Source of the DNA: Acidimicrobiales bacterium
GTDB lineage: Bacteria > Actinomycetota > Acidimicrobiia > Acidimicrobiales > RAAP-2
Reading direction: 5' to 3'
DNA: 35,216 nucleotides
Assembly (NCBI GenBank): GCA_015478655.1
Contig: JADMIJ010000044.1
Coordinates: forward strand, 1-35,216
The notes under the pieces were generated by a model. That model made no database searches and was not told the origin of the DNA. It worked only from the letters and a program-made list of their open reading frames with translations. Position 1 is the first letter of the stretch, and each line of letters starts with the position of its first letter. The position numbers and the translations under genes are program-made. Shown piece by piece: positions 1 to 13,031 of this stretch.

Positions 1-212
1 CCGCTGCACCACCGACCCCTGCGGCGTCACCGGCAACCGTCCCGGCCGCAGCCGCGCCGGAGCAGTTGCCCTTCACTGGTGTGGACGTCAAACCCCTCTG
101 GTTCATTGGCCTGACGCTGGTCGCGCTCGGGGTGGGGCTGCTGACATCGGGCGAGTCCTGGCGACGGATGGCTCGCCGGCTCCTCACGACGATGGGGTGC
201 TGGCTCATCTAG
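1..212 (+). CDS. C-terminal fragment of an LPFTG-anchored surface protein (partial)
   Basis: Reading from base 3, the window opens inside a gene that ends at the TAG of 210-212. The visible 69 residues start with an Ala/Pro/Thr-rich spacer, then EQLPFTG, a hydrophobic stretch (FIGLTLVALGVGLLT) and an arginine-rich tail (RRMARR). This is the usual order of a cell-wall sorting signal: LPxTG motif, membrane segment, positive tail. Such proteins are cut by sortase between Thr and Gly and linked to peptidoglycan. The tail continues about 12 residues past the arginines, longer than typical. The function of the missing N-terminal part cannot be told, and no sortase gene is in the window. An unprocessed single-pass membrane protein is the alternative. 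Confidence 0.7.
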   Translation, partial: AAPPTPAASPATVPAAAAPEQLPFTGVDVKPLWFIGLTLVALGVGLLTSGESWRRMARRLLTTMGCWLI

Positions 213-214
213 CC

Positions 215-283
215 GCTCCGGTCGCGCCCGACCTGCGACCCGCACTGCCAAACTACCGGTAGGCCACCCGGGTCGTCCGGAGC
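215..283. terminator. Nested inverted repeats between convergent genes, possible bidirectional terminator
   Basis: GCTCCGG (215-221) pairs with CCGGAGC (277-283) and, inside, CGACCC (236-241) pairs with GGGTCG (270-275). The centre holds the perfect palindrome CTACCGGTAG (253-262). It lies between the stop of the LPFTG gene (212) and the stop of gltD (345) on the opposite strand. There is no T tract, so the terminator role is inference. Confidence 0.3.
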
Positions 284-344
284 CGGTCCGTCTGGGGGGC
301 CGGGAGGGCGGCGCCGCCGAGGACAGCTGTGTACCGGAGACCGC

Positions 345-1853
345 TCAGCGGAGGGCGAGTTGTCCGGGAACGATCGGGGCAGGCAAGGCCGTCTGACCCA
401 TGAGGTACCGATCGACCGATGCCGCTGCGGACCGGCCCTCGGCGATGGCCCACACGATGAGACTCTGTCCTCGGGTCATGTCGCCACAGACGAACACGCC
501 CCCCACGTTGGTCGACCACGACGGGTCGGCAGCCACGGTCCCCCGGGCCGTCACCTCGAGGCCCAGCTCGGCCACGACACCGTCCCGCTCCGTCCCCAGG
601 AATCCGAGGGCCAGCAATACCAACTCGCACGGCAGCTCGAACTGCGAACCCTCTACGGGGCGGAACTCCGGGCGGCCACTGTCGTCGTAGACGACCTCGA
701 CCTCTTCTCCGCGGAGAGCCCGCACATGGCCCGATCCGTCGTCCAGGAATTCGGCCGTGGTCACCGAGAAGACCCGCTCCCCCCCCTCCTCGAGGGCGGC
801 AGAGGTGCGGAGGATGAGCGGCCAGGTGGGCCAGGGATTGTCGCCGGCACGATCGGGAGGAGGCTGGGGCATGATCTCCAGCTGGTGGACGCTGAGTGCC
901 CGCTGGCGATGGACAGTGCCGAGACAGTCGGCCCCGGTGTCCCCGCCACCGATGATCACCACGTGCTTCCCCTCGGCCGAGATGAGCGACGACTTGAGCA
1001 CGCCCTCCTGCACCAGATTGGAGGGCTTCAGGTAGTCCATGGCCAGATGGATACCCGCCAGGTCCCGTCCCGGAACCGGCAGATCGCGGGGCAGGGTGGC
1101 TCCCCCGGCCAACACCACGCTGTCGAACTGGTCGGCCAGGTCTCGGGCACCGACCAGCGTGACGTCGGGGGCCAGCGCCCCTCTCACCTCGGCGGCGCTC
1201 TCCCCCACCGAGACCCGGCACCGGAACTCCACCCCTTCGGACACCATCTGGTCGAGCCGGCGGTCGAGGACCGCCTTCTCCATCTTGAATTCGGGGATCC
1301 CGTAGCGAAGCAGTCCACCCGGCTTCTCGGCGCGCTCGAAGACCACGACCTGATGCCCCGCTCGGGCCAGCTGCTGGGCGGCCGCCAGCCCCGAGGGACC
1401 CGACCCCACCACGGCTACCCGCTTGCCGGTGGGCACCGCAGGGACCACGGGCGATACCCACCCCTCGGCCCAGGCACGCTCGATGATCTCGTACTCGATC
1501 CGCTCGATGGTGACCGGGTCGTCGTTGATGCCCAGCACGCACGATCCCTCACAGGGCGCTGGGCACAGTCGGCCGGTGAACTCGGGAAAGTTGTTGGTGA
1601 CGTGCAGCCGCTCGATGGCCTCTGACCAGTCGTCGCGGTAGACCAGGTCGTTCCATTCGGGGATCAGATTGCCCAGAGGACAGCCCTCGTGGCAGAAGGG
1701 GATCCCGCAGTCCATGCACCGGGCGCCCTGCTGCCGTGCGGTTTCGACCGGAAGGGGCTCATAGACCTCCTTCCAGTCCCGCAGGCGCACCGGTACCGGG
1801 CGCCGGGCGGGGAGCTCCCGCGGGTACTTCAAGAACCCGGTGATGTCACCCAT
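345..1853 (-). CDS. gltD: Glutamate synthase (NADPH) small subunit
   Basis: GltD takes electrons from NADPH and passes them through FAD and iron-sulfur clusters to GltB, which makes two glutamates from glutamine and 2-oxoglutarate. The 502-residue protein has the N-terminal cysteine clusters of the family (Cys46, 49, 54, 58 in [14 protein letters not shown], and Cys97, 101, 105 in [11 protein letters not shown]). An FAD Rossmann motif GSGPSG is at about 150-155, with [12 protein letters not shown] following. A second, NADPH-type motif GGGDTGADC is near residue 300. The closing region has the [18 protein letters not shown] signature of the FAD domain. The ATG overlaps the gltB stop by 8 bases (ATGGGTGA), so the two subunits are probably translationally coupled. 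Length and order match actinobacterial GltBD. Identification is firm. Confidence 0.96.
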   Translation of the reverse strand: MGDITGFLKYPRELPARRPVPVRLRDWKEVYEPLPVETARQQGARCMDCGIPFCHEGCPLGNLIPEWNDLVYRDDWSEAIERLHVTNNFPEFTGRLCPAPCEGSCVLGINDDPVTIERIEYEIIERAWAEGWVSPVVPAVPTGKRVAVVGSGPSGLAAAQQLARAGHQVVVFERAEKPGGLLRYGIPEFKMEKAVLDRRLDQMVSEGVEFRCRVSVGESAAEVRGALAPDVTLVGARDLADQFDSVVLAGGATLPRDLPVPGRDLAGIHLAMDYLKPSNLVQEGVLKSSLISAEGKHVVIIGGGDTGADCLGTVHRQRALSVHQLEIMPQPPPDRAGDNPWPTWPLILRTSAALEEGGERVFSVTTAEFLDDGSGHVRALRGEEVEVVYDDSGRPEFRPVEGSQFELPCELVLLALGFLGTERDGVVAELGLEVTARGTVAADPSWSTNVGGVFVCGDMTRGQSLIVWAIAEGRSAAASVDRYLMGQTALPAPIVPGQLALR

Positions 1854-4800
1854 GGGAGGCTTCCATGACGGCCTCTTCGACCGAACGACCCTCGGCCACG
1901 GCCAGCTCGGTGGCCTCGAGCACCCGGCGGTAGTCCTTCGGCATCACGGTGACGAACTGCTCCGAGGCGCTGATCCAGTCGGTCAGGATGTGGCGGGCGA
2001 CCTCGGATCCCGTCTCGTCGCGGTGCATCGTCACCCGATCCTTGAGCCAGACCCGGTCTTCGGCCGACAGGGGCTCGAGGTCCACGTCCTCGTGGTTGTA
2101 GATGCGGGCCAATTGCCCCTCCGGATCGTAGACATAGGCGATGCCTCCGGACATGCCGGCAGCGAAATTGCGCCCGGTGGGCCCGAGGACCACCACCCGG
2201 CCTCCGGTCATGTACTCGCAGGCGTGGTCGCCCACCCCTTCGACCACGGCGATGGCCCCGGAGTTGCGCACGCAGAACCGCTCTCCGACCTGCCCGCGCA
2301 GGAAGACCTCACCGGCGGTGGCGCCGTAGAGGATCACGTTGCCGGCCACGATGTTGTCCTCCGCGGCGAAGGTCGACTCGTCGGGGGGGCGCACGATGAT
2401 CCGGCCCCCCGACAGGCCCTTGCCCAGGTAGTCGTTGGCGTCGCCCCACAGACGCATGGTCACGCCCTTGGGCACGAAGGCCCCGAAGCTCTGCCCAGCC
2501 GATCCGCGGAACGTGAGGTCGATGGTTCCCTCCGGAAGCCCCTCCGCCCCGTGGCGGTCGGTGATCTCGAAGCCGAGGAGGGTGCCCACCGTGCGGTCCA
2601 CGTTGGTCACCTCGATATCGGCCTTCACCGGGGTACCGTGCTCGATGGCCGGACGGCACTGGTCGAGGAAGGCATGGTCGAGGGCGCGGTCGAGGCCGTG
2701 GTCCTGCTCGTGGATGCAGTAGCGCACCGCCCCCTCGGGGAGCTCCGGCTGCACCAGAATGGGCGTGAGGTCGAGGCCGTTGGCCTTCCAGTGGTCGATG
2801 GCCTGGGCCGGATCGATGAGGTCCACCCTGCCGATGGCCTCCTCCAGGGAGCGCAGCCCGAGCGCGGCCAAGTGCTCACGGACCTCCTCGGCGATGTACT
2901 CGAAGAAGGTCTCCACGAACTCGGGTGTCCCCGAGTAGCGGGCCCGGAGCTCGGGCTTCTGCGTGGCGATGCCGACCGGGCAGGTGTCGAGGTGGCAGAC
3001 CCGCATCATGATGCAGCCGGACACCACCAGCGGGGCGGTGGCAAAGCCGAACTCCTCGGCACCCAGCAGGGCGCCGATGACCACATCCCGGCCCGTCTTC
3101 ATCTGGCCATCGACCTGCACCACGATGCGGTCGCGGAGATCATTGGCCAGCAGTGTCTGCTGGGTCTCGGCCAGGCCCAGCTCCCAGGGGATCCCGGCGT
3201 GCTTCTGGGAGGTAAGGGGCGTGGCCCCCGTCCCCCCGTCGTGGCCGGAGATGAGCACCACGTCGGAGTGGGCCTTGGCCACCCCGGCGGCCACCGTGCC
3301 CACGCCCACCTCCGCCACCAGCTTCACGTGGACCCTGGCCCTGGGGTTGGCCGACTTGAGGTCGTGGATGAGCTGGGCGATGTCCTCGATGGAGTAGATG
3401 TCGTGGTGGGGCGGCGGCGAGATGAGGCCGACGCCCGGGGTCGAGAACCTGGTCTTGGCGATCGACGGGGATACCTTGTGCCCGGGCAGTTGGCCGCCCT
3501 CGCCCGGCTTGGCCCCCTGGGCGATCTTGATCTGGAGGTCGTCGGCGTTGACCAGGTACTCGGAGGTGACCCCGAATCGACCCGACGCCACCTGCTTGAT
3601 GGCGCTGCGCCGCAAATCGCCGTTGGCGTCCCGCGTGAAGCGATCGGGATCCTCCCCGCCTTCGCCGGTATTGGAACGACCGCCCAGCCGGTTCATGGCG
3701 ATGGCCAACGTCTCGTGGGCCTCGGCCGAGATCGAACCGTAGGACATGGCCCCGGTCGAGAACCGGGCCAGGATGGACGAGGCCGGCTCCACCTCGTCGA
3801 TGGGTACAACGGGGAGCGTGCCGGTCTTGAGGTGCATGAGGCCCCGCAGGGTGGCGAGGTGAGCTGCCTGGTCGTCGACCGCGGAGGTGTACTCCTTGAA
3901 GATGTCATAGCGCTTGGCGCGGGTCGCGTGCTGCAGTTTGAACACGGTCTTGGGGTTGAACAGATGGATCTCGCCGTCACGCCGCCATTGGTACTCCCCA
4001 CCGTCCTCACGCTCGCGGTGGGCCAGCTCGGTGGGTCGGTCCAGATGGGACAGGCGGTGTCGGGCGGCCACCTCCTCGGCCAGGACGTCGAGGCCGACTC
4101 CGCCGATCCGGGACACGGTGCCGGTGAAGTACTCCTCGATGACGTCCGCCGCCAGGCCGACGGCTTCGAACACCTGGGCCCCCGTATAGGACGCCACGGT
4201 CGAGATGCCCATCTTGGACATCACCTTGATGATGCCCTTGGACGCTCCCTTGATGTAGTTCTTCTGGGCCTGACGGGGCGTCACCCCGGTGAGGGTCCCC
4301 GAGGCGATCATGTCGTCGATGGTCTCGAAGGCCAGGTACGGGTTGATGGCGGCGGCGCCGAAGCCCTTGAGGAGGGCCATGTGGTGGACCTCGCGGGCAT
4401 CGCCGGACTCCACCACCAGGCCGACCCGGGTCCGGGTCTTGTCCCGCACCAGATGGTGGTGGACGGCCGAGACCAGCAACAGTGAGGGGATCGGGGCCCA
4501 CTCTGCGGTCGAGTTGCGATCGGACAGGACGATGACGTCCGCCCCCTCGGCGATGGCCCGGCTCACCCGCGTCCGCACGTCCTCGATGGCCGACCGCAGG
4601 GCGTCTCCGCCACCGGAGGCTCGGAACAGGCCGTCGACCGCGAAGGCGCTGAATCCGGGGGTGCTCCCGTCCTCGTTGACGTAGAGCAGCTTGGCCAGGT
4701 CGTCGTTGTCGATGACGGGCATCGGAAGGACGATCTGACGACAGGAGGCCGCCGTCGGTTCGAGCAGGTTGGCCTCCGGGCCCAGGGTCGAGGCCAGGGA

Positions 4801-6480
4801 CGTGACCAACTCTTCGCGAATCGCATCCAGCGGAGGGTTGGTGACCTGGGCGAACAGCTGGGTGAAGTAGTCGTAGAGCAGTCGGGGCCGGTCGGAGAGC
4901 ACGGCGATCGCCGTGTCGGTCCCCATGGATCCGATGGGATCGATCCCGGCTTTGGCCAGCGGCCCGATGATCAGGCGCAGCTCCTCGTTGGTGTAGCCGA
5001 AGAGGCGCTGGCGGCCCACGACCGAAGCGTGCTGCGGGGTGAGCATGTTCCGGGGAGGCAGGTCCTCGAGGTCGACCTGGCCGGCGTCGAGCCACTCGGC
5101 GTAGGGCTGCTCGGCGGCGAGGGCATCTTTGATCTCATCGTCATCGACGATTCGACCGGCAGCCGTGTCCACCAAGAACATGCGGCCGGGCTGGAGGCGG
5201 CCCTTGCGAACCACCGTGCCGGGCGGGACATCGATGACGCCGACCTCGCTGGCCAGCACCACCAGGCCCGCATCGGTGACCCAGTACCGGGCAGGGCGGA
5301 GCCCGTTGCGGTCGAGGACGGCGCCGATGATGGTCCCGTCGGTGAACGCCACCGCGGCAGGGCCGTCCCAGGGCTCCATCAGCGAGGCGTGATAGCGGTA
5401 GAAGGCCCGCCGGGCAGGATCCATGGTCCGGTGGTTCTCCCACGCCTCGGGGATCATCATCAGCACGGCGTGGTGCAGGGACCGGCCCCCGAGGTGGAGG
5501 AGCTCGAGCACTTCGTCGAAGGAGGCCGAGTCACTCGCTCCCGGAGTCACGATCGGGAAGGCCCGCTCGAGGCCGGGAATGAGGTCTGACTTACACAGGG
5601 CCTCCCGGGCCCGCATCCAGTTGCGGTTGCCGGCCAGGGTGTTGATCTCCCCGTTGTGGGCCAGGTAGCGGTAGGGGTGGGCCAGTGGCCACGACGGGAA
5701 GGTGTTGGTGGAAAAGCGCGAGTGCACGAGGGCCAGGCCGCTGATGACCCGGTCGTCGGAGAGGTCGGGGAAGAACTCGGCCAGCTGGTGGGACGTGAGC
5801 ATCCCCTTGTAGACGATGGTGCGGGCAGAGAGCGATGCCAGGTAACAATCCCCGATCTCGTGTTCGGCCCGTTTGCGCAGGACGAAAGCCAGCTGGTCGA
5901 TGGCGAGGGCCGGATCGTCCCCGATCAACGCGCTTTCGGGGGCAGGGGCCACGAAGAGCTGATGCATCGACGGCATGGCCGCCTCGGAGATCGACCCGAG
6001 TGACGCCTGGTTGAAGGGCACGTCCCTCCAGCCGAGGACGTCGAGGCCCTCTTCCCCCGCCAACTTGGCGATGGCCGAACGGGCCGCGTCGGCCTCGTCA
6101 CCGCTCCTCGACAGGAAGGCGATGCCGGTGGCGTAGCGGCCGCGGGCCGGAAGGTCGAAGTCGACCACGGCGGCATAGAAGTCGTGGGGAACCTGGATCA
6201 GGATCCCAGCACCATCCCCGCTGTCCTCCTCGCTGCCGGTGGCCCCCCGGTGGGCCAGGTGCTCGAGGGCGGAGATCGCCTGTCGGACCAGGGTGTGGGT
6301 GGGTCGGCCCTGCAGGTCGGCGACCAGGGCGACCCCACAGGCATCGTGCTCGAACCGGGGATCGTAGAGGCCGCCCACCGGGGGTGTCGGACGGGAGCGG
6401 GGCGGGGACACCGGGACCGCGGTGAGAGAGGGCTGCGCGTCGGGACGGGTTCCAGATTGGGTTCCAGCGAAAGTCGTCAT
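1846..6480 (-). CDS. gltB: Glutamate synthase (NADPH) large subunit
   Basis: GltB hydrolyses glutamine, channels the ammonia and reductively aminates 2-oxoglutarate on FMN. The open frame extends to an ATG at 6534, but I choose the ATG at 6480 (1544 residues): GGAG lies 8 bases before it and the likely -10 box (6548-6553) puts transcription start near 6541. With this start the catalytic cysteine of the class II amidotransferase is Cys48 ([12 protein letters not shown]), preceded by a cleavable propeptide as in known GltB. Then come the central domain, the FMN-binding synthase domain ([23 protein letters not shown]), the 3Fe-4S cysteines in [15 protein letters not shown] (C-x5-C-x4-C), and the C-terminal GxGxG domain ([21 protein letters not shown]). 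Full length, no defects seen. It diverges from thiO. Confidence 0.96.
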   Translation of the reverse strand: MTTFAGTQSGTRPDAQPSLTAVPVSPPRSRPTPPVGGLYDPRFEHDACGVALVADLQGRPTHTLVRQAISALEHLAHRGATGSEEDSGDGAGILIQVPHDFYAAVVDFDLPARGRYATGIAFLSRSGDEADAARSAIAKLAGEEGLDVLGWRDVPFNQASLGSISEAAMPSMHQLFVAPAPESALIGDDPALAIDQLAFVLRKRAEHEIGDCYLASLSARTIVYKGMLTSHQLAEFFPDLSDDRVISGLALVHSRFSTNTFPSWPLAHPYRYLAHNGEINTLAGNRNWMRAREALCKSDLIPGLERAFPIVTPGASDSASFDEVLELLHLGGRSLHHAVLMMIPEAWENHRTMDPARRAFYRYHASLMEPWDGPAAVAFTDGTIIGAVLDRNGLRPARYWVTDAGLVVLASEVGVIDVPPGTVVRKGRLQPGRMFLVDTAAGRIVDDDEIKDALAAEQPYAEWLDAGQVDLEDLPPRNMLTPQHASVVGRQRLFGYTNEELRLIIGPLAKAGIDPIGSMGTDTAIAVLSDRPRLLYDYFTQLFAQVTNPPLDAIREELVTSLASTLGPEANLLEPTAASCRQIVLPMPVIDNDDLAKLLYVNEDGSTPGFSAFAVDGLFRASGGGDALRSAIEDVRTRVSRAIAEGADVIVLSDRNSTAEWAPIPSLLLVSAVHHHLVRDKTRTRVGLVVESGDAREVHHMALLKGFGAAAINPYLAFETIDDMIASGTLTGVTPRQAQKNYIKGASKGIIKVMSKMGISTVASYTGAQVFEAVGLAADVIEEYFTGTVSRIGGVGLDVLAEEVAARHRLSHLDRPTELAHREREDGGEYQWRRDGEIHLFNPKTVFKLQHATRAKRYDIFKEYTSAVDDQAAHLATLRGLMHLKTGTLPVVPIDEVEPASSILARFSTGAMSYGSISAEAHETLAIAMNRLGGRSNTGEGGEDPDRFTRDANGDLRRSAIKQVASGRFGVTSEYLVNADDLQIKIAQGAKPGEGGQLPGHKVSPSIAKTRFSTPGVGLISPPPHHDIYSIEDIAQLIHDLKSANPRARVHVKLVAEVGVGTVAAGVAKAHSDVVLISGHDGGTGATPLTSQKHAGIPWELGLAETQQTLLANDLRDRIVVQVDGQMKTGRDVVIGALLGAEEFGFATAPLVVSGCIMMRVCHLDTCPVGIATQKPELRARYSGTPEFVETFFEYIAEEVREHLAALGLRSLEEAIGRVDLIDPAQAIDHWKANGLDLTPILVQPELPEGAVRYCIHEQDHGLDRALDHAFLDQCRPAIEHGTPVKADIEVTNVDRTVGTLLGFEITDRHGAEGLPEGTIDLTFRGSAGQSFGAFVPKGVTMRLWGDANDYLGKGLSGGRIIVRPPDESTFAAEDNIVAGNVILYGATAGEVFLRGQVGERFCVRNSGAIAVVEGVGDHACEYMTGGRVVVLGPTGRNFAAGMSGGIAYVYDPEGQLARIYNHEDVDLEPLSAEDRVWLKDRVTMHRDETGSEVARHILTDWISASEQFVTVMPKDYRRVLEATELAVAEGRSVEEAVMEASHG

Positions 6481-6547
6481 CGGTCGCTCCAACGAAGGAA
6501 GGGGATCCACCGGCTCGGGACGACGCTGGCCCATGCGTGGTCCGTAG

Positions 6548-6553
6548 ATTGTA
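6548..6553 (-). promoter_or_regulatory. Probable -10 box of gltBD (TACAAT)
   Basis: On the minus strand TACAAT matches the bacterial -10 consensus at five of six bases. It predicts a start near 6541 and a leader of about 60 bases before the gltB ATG at 6480, which has its own GGAG. No good -35 hexamer is visible. The palindrome ATCGGCCGAT (6562-6571) lies in the spacer just upstream and could be an operator. Confidence 0.45.
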
Positions 6554-6602
6554 CACGCCCCATCGGCCGATTGGCCCTGTCAGACGGTCCGCGACCCCGC
6601 CG

Positions 6603-6608
6603 TACCAT
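6603..6608 (+). promoter_or_regulatory. Probable -10 box of the thi operon (TACCAT), leaderless
   Basis: TACCAT sits 6 bases before the thiO ATG at 6615, so transcription would start at or next to the start codon. A GGAGG at 6609-6613 is only one base from the ATG, too close to act as a normal ribosome binding site. No TPP-riboswitch signature is visible in front of thiO. Confidence 0.45.
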
Positions 6609-6614
6609 GGAGGC

Positions 6615-9911
<3,297 letters not shown>

Positions 9912-9999
9912 CCGGTGACCGGCCCGAACCCGGCGGCTGTGGATCGGTCCTGTCGGGTCTGGGTCCGCCTCTCAGTGCACACCGCGCCCGAGACGCACA

Positions 10000-10027
10000 A
10001 GTGGCCGGGTCTGACGACCCGGCCACT
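10000..10027. terminator. Perfect 12-bp hairpin downstream of thiD
   Basis: AGTGGCCGGGTC (10000-10011) and its exact reverse complement (10016-10027) are separated by a four-base loop. The stem is very GC-rich. No T run follows on either strand, so it resembles the I-shaped terminators proposed for actinobacteria rather than the E. coli type. It would end the thi operon on the plus strand and could work in both directions. Confidence 0.65.
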
Positions 10028-10282
10028 GCCCCCCCATCACAGGATCCTTCCGCCAGGTTCTGGATCTGGCACCCCTCCACATGACGAACCAGCCTCGGCC
10101 GTCAATCTCATCGCATTGTGAATGAACGTCGATCAAAAGTAAACATCACTTGAACAACCTTTCACCCTCCGCAGTTTTGCTCCCACGGTGCGTGAGCTTC
10201 TGACCACAATTGACCCCCGAGAGGTTCGGGCGACCGGGCCGGGGAAGCCCGGCGTCGCCACGAGCTCTGCGACTCGGCGCCC

Positions 10283-10288
10283 TAACTT
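10283..10288 (+). promoter_or_regulatory. Probable leaderless -10 box (TAACTT)
   Basis: TAACTT lies 7 bases before the ATG at 10296, and no Shine-Dalgarno sequence precedes that ATG. This fits transcription starting at the start codon. Confidence 0.45.
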
Positions 10289-10295
10289 GTAGGCC

Positions 10296-10715
10296 ATGGA
10301 CGTCGCCACGTCACGGAAGCTGGCCCGGTACATCGCCTGGGGTCGGGTCGGTATCGGAGCCACCGCCATCGCCACCCCCGTCCTGGTGTCTCGACCCTGG
10401 ATCGGCGATGCCGCCGGCCAGCCCGCGAGCCGCTTGCTGGCCCGTGCCATGGGGGGTCGCGACCTCGCCCTCGGGATCGGAGCACTCAGAGCACTGGCCC
10501 TTTCCGACCAGGAGGCCCGACCGTGGGTGGCGCTCGGAGGGACCGCGGACGCCCTCGATGCCGTGGCCACCGCCATCGCCTTCGCCAACCTCCCCAGGCG
10601 GTGGCGCTGGAGCATCCTTGCGGTGACCGTGGGCGCGGCGGCCGCCTCCATCAGGGCCGCCACCACCCTCGATCCGGTGCCCTCCGAGCCGAGCCCCGCC
10701 CCGCCCGGCGACTGA
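10296..10715 (+). CDS. Small conserved-type membrane protein of unknown function
   Basis: I do not recognise a characterised family. The 139-residue product has a short polar N-terminus, then hydrophobic segments around residues 15-32, 55-70 (GGRDLALGIGALRALAL), 80-97 and 102-120, separated by Arg-rich loops (RLLARAMGGRDL, LPRRWRW). The tail is Pro/Ser-rich. The RAMGGRDLALG motif recalls a group of actinobacterial membrane proteins of unknown function (DUF4267-like), but this is a weak resemblance. It stands alone, between the thi operon and the next plus-strand gene 106 bases further on. Confidence 0.7.
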   Translation: MDVATSRKLARYIAWGRVGIGATAIATPVLVSRPWIGDAAGQPASRLLARAMGGRDLALGIGALRALALSDQEARPWVALGGTADALDAVATAIAFANLPRRWRWSILAVTVGAAAASIRAATTLDPVPSEPSPAPPGD

Positions 10716-10806
10716 GGGTCGCCCGTCGCAGATCGGGCTCGCCGGCCATCCGCCGGGATCCCACACCGGCTCGTTCCGTTGCCGGAGCCGGGCCAGGCAG
10801 GCCCGG

Positions 10807-10812
10807 TACGAT
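10807..10812 (+). promoter_or_regulatory. Possible -10 box (TACGAT) for the 10822 gene
   Basis: TACGAT ends 9 bases before the ATG at 10822. The predicted transcription start falls at most two or three bases before the start codon, and there is no clear ribosome binding site. Confidence 0.35.
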
Positions 10813-10821
10813 GAGAACGTC

Positions 10822-11466
10822 ATGGTGAGCACCGCTTCAGGGACCCCACCTTCGGGGATCGCACCGCCGGCCCTGGACGAGGCACAAGAGGTCGACCCCG
10901 ACCACCGCTCGTTCCAGCCCATGTCACTTCGGGGGCCGGCGCTCATCGTGCTCGGGATCGCAGTCTTCATCGTGGTGGCCGGCATGGTCGCCTCCGCCCT
11001 TGGTTCGGGCACCAGCCCGACCCTCTCGATCCGGACCATCGCCATTCCCGACGGCACCGTCGTCCACCTCACGCCCGCCACCACCGCGCTGCGACCCATC
11101 GTCAGTGCCGGTGAGCCGCCGGCCGACATCCTGGGCAACCTGGCCGTGCCGGCGGCGAGCCCTGTCATTCGCACCGTCAACTCCGACCAGAACCGGACCC
11201 AGTTCGATCGCACGGTGTTCTTCCGGACGGGCCTGTCGTCCGACCAGGTGGTGGACGTCTACCGGACCCTTCTTCCCCGCCTCGGCTGGAAGGTGATCTA
11301 TGTGGGATCCGGCGCCCAACGGGGAGGCATGGGAACCCAAGTGCTGGCCAGGAGGGGTAGTGGCGACGGGTTCTACTGGGAGGTGGGCGCGGTGGTGTCG
11401 CCCACCACCGCCACCGGAACGACCCCGTTCTCCCTCCAGTTGTTCGAACGATCAGACGAGAGCTGA
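10822..11466 (+). CDS. Single-pass membrane protein with extracellular domain, unknown function
   Basis: The 214-residue product has about 35 polar residues, one hydrophobic segment at roughly 38-60 (ALIVLGIAVFIVVAGMVASAL) and a 150-residue C-terminal part without further membrane segments. By the positive-inside tendency (few charges either side) the large part is probably outside. It contains a region FFRTGLSSDQVVDVYRTLLPRLGWKVIYVG, which recalls the repeat seen in actinobacterial secreted proteins where an amphipathic helix precedes GWK. I assign no function. The last 94 bases overlap the 3' end of the convergent glycosyltransferase gene. Confidence 0.7.
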   Translation: MVSTASGTPPSGIAPPALDEAQEVDPDHRSFQPMSLRGPALIVLGIAVFIVVAGMVASALGSGTSPTLSIRTIAIPDGTVVHLTPATTALRPIVSAGEPPADILGNLAVPAASPVIRTVNSDQNRTQFDRTVFFRTGLSSDQVVDVYRTLLPRLGWKVIYVGSGAQRGGMGTQVLARRGSGDGFYWEVGAVVSPTTATGTTPFSLQLFERSDES

Positions 11467-12971
11467 CCGACAGGAGCGATGCTCGGATCGACCTCCGGGC
11501 CGGCACCCTGGCCAGCCTCTGCGGCTTGCGAGTCCTTTCCTCCCTCGGGCACGGCCGGGTCAGCTGCCCGTCTGAGCATCCAGGCCCAGATGAACAGGTT
11601 GATCGGGTACAGGAGGTAGCCGACCCTGGTGGCCGGGGCCAACAGGAGGGCGATCAACATCACCCAGCCCGTCAGGCTGGCCACCTCGGCGGCGTCCCGA
11701 GGCGGCTTCTTGATGAGGCGGCGGATGAGCACCGGGCCCCCGACCAGGCCGGCCACGACGACGTAGGCCCGATGGGTCTGCGGGAGGATCGAGATGAGGA
11801 TGTGGCCGGGAAGCGCGCTGGCCGCCGGCGAGTGCACCCCGGCGAAGCCGAGGGGGAATCGGATCACGTTGTCGATGAACGCAGACGGGTTGTGCAGAGC
11901 CACGGGGACGACCACCGGCACGACAACCGCCAGCACCCCGAGTGCGTAGCGACCGATCGCCCGCTGCCTCCGCAGGTCGTAGGCGGCCCACAGGGCGAGG
12001 ACGACCAGGGGCCACGCCGAGAATTTGAGCGAGGACGCCGCCCCCAGGGCCAACCCGGCCAGCAGGGGTCTTCGCCGCTGGAGCGCCACCAGCCCGAGCA
12101 ACATCAACGCCACCACCGGCATGTCGTCCCCGCCGGTGGCCAGCGGCAGTGCCGCTGTCGGTAGCGCGGTGATGACCTGGAAGGCCCGGGCGCGGGCGTC
12201 GGTCGGGGGCCGGAGCCGGCTGAGGGCGAGCAGCGCCACCAGAGCCGTGAACAGAAGGAATTGGATCCGAGCGTCGGTCAACCGGGCCTCGACCTTGCTC
12301 CCGCTGGAGAATCCGAAGACGACCATCCCGGGAAGGTAGGGGTAGTAGAGCTCGTAGGTCGGCTCGGCGGTCTGGTGGATGAGGATGTGGCCGTTGCGGT
12401 CGATCACCTGGTAGGGATCCTTGCCGTGGGCGGCGCGCACCCCGGCCTGCTCGACGACCAGCACCTCGGGCTGGACGTGCAGGGCGGCGTTGCCCTCGGA
12501 GCGCCAGATGACCTCCATGGTCAGTGGCAGGATCGTGGCCCCGAACAGGACGATGGCGAAGGCGACCACTCGTACGGCCTTGCGGCGTCGATCGCTCGGC
12601 GCGGGGCGGCGCGCCGACACCACCGTTCCCGCGGAGCCGATTCCCGGCGGAGGAGTCCCGTCGGATGCCCGCCGGCTCTCCCCCGATCGGGTGGCGACCC
12701 GCCAGGCGACGTAGGCCATGAGTCCGGCCGCAGCCCCGTAGAAGCCGACGGCCATTTGGCCCCACTGGCGGTACAGGGGGATTCCCACGACGAACGCCGT
12801 GATCCCGGCGAACAGGGCCGAACATCCGTAGAGGAAGGCGTCGCGCCCTTCGGGCGACAGGCGGCTCAACGCCTCCAGGCTCCGGCGGGCTGGTCCCGGC
12901 CACGAGGACCACCGCGAATGTGCAGAGGAGGACGGGGCAATCCGGTGCACCCGAAGGCGATCGGTCAGCAC
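11373..12971 (-). CDS. GT-C fold integral membrane glycosyltransferase (GT87/DUF2029-like)
   Basis: The 532-residue protein is mostly membrane segments (about ten) with one long extracytoplasmic loop near the N-terminus. That loop carries GKDPYQV, matching the acidic GxDPY motif that GT87 polyprenol-phosphate-mannose-dependent enzymes such as PimE place after the first segments. Further on are DDMPVVALMLLGLVALQRRRPLLAGLALGAA-like repeats and LKFSAWPL, also typical. It would transfer a sugar from a lipid carrier outside the membrane. The C-terminal tail of about 60 residues is polar and low in complexity. The start is uncertain: an upstream TTG at 13010 is possible, but the GTG at 12971 has TACCCT five bases before it. 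Substrate is inference. Confidence 0.75.
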   Translation of the reverse strand: MLTDRLRVHRIAPSSSAHSRWSSWPGPARRSLEALSRLSPEGRDAFLYGCSALFAGITAFVVGIPLYRQWGQMAVGFYGAAAGLMAYVAWRVATRSGESRRASDGTPPPGIGSAGTVVSARRPAPSDRRRKAVRVVAFAIVLFGATILPLTMEVIWRSEGNAALHVQPEVLVVEQAGVRAAHGKDPYQVIDRNGHILIHQTAEPTYELYYPYLPGMVVFGFSSGSKVEARLTDARIQFLLFTALVALLALSRLRPPTDARARAFQVITALPTAALPLATGGDDMPVVALMLLGLVALQRRRPLLAGLALGAASSLKFSAWPLVVLALWAAYDLRRQRAIGRYALGVLAVVVPVVVPVALHNPSAFIDNVIRFPLGFAGVHSPAASALPGHILISILPQTHRAYVVVAGLVGGPVLIRRLIKKPPRDAAEVASLTGWVMLIALLLAPATRVGYLLYPINLFIWAWMLRRAADPAVPEGGKDSQAAEAGQGAGPEVDPSIAPVGQLSSDRSNNWRENGVVPVAVVGDTTAPTSQ

Positions 12972-13031
12972 GGTCGAGGGTACCACCGGCACCACGTTTC
13001 CAGGGGGCAAGCACGGGCGCCGCCCGTGGCG

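Larger units (their letters stand above)
9912..10295. other. Gene-free 384-bp interval after thiD
   Basis: I see no protein-coding gene here; frames across it look like shadows. It holds the hairpin at 10000-10027, then an unusually AT-rich stretch around 10120-10210 unlike its GC-rich surroundings, and ends in the probable promoter of the 10296 gene. On the minus strand the AT-rich part offers a TACTTT hexamer at 10137-10142, which could start a short transcript ending at the hairpin. Confidence 0.6.

Noticed and set aside
1840..4485. 881-codon open frame on the plus strand opposite gltB
   Set aside because: It is the complement of gltB, whose motifs are unmistakable. The frame is rich in His, Gly and Asp as expected from antisense of GC-rich codons.
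6535..6614. Possible TPP riboswitch before thiO
   Set aside because: None of the conserved CUGAGA or thi-box blocks is present and the probable -10 box leaves no leader.
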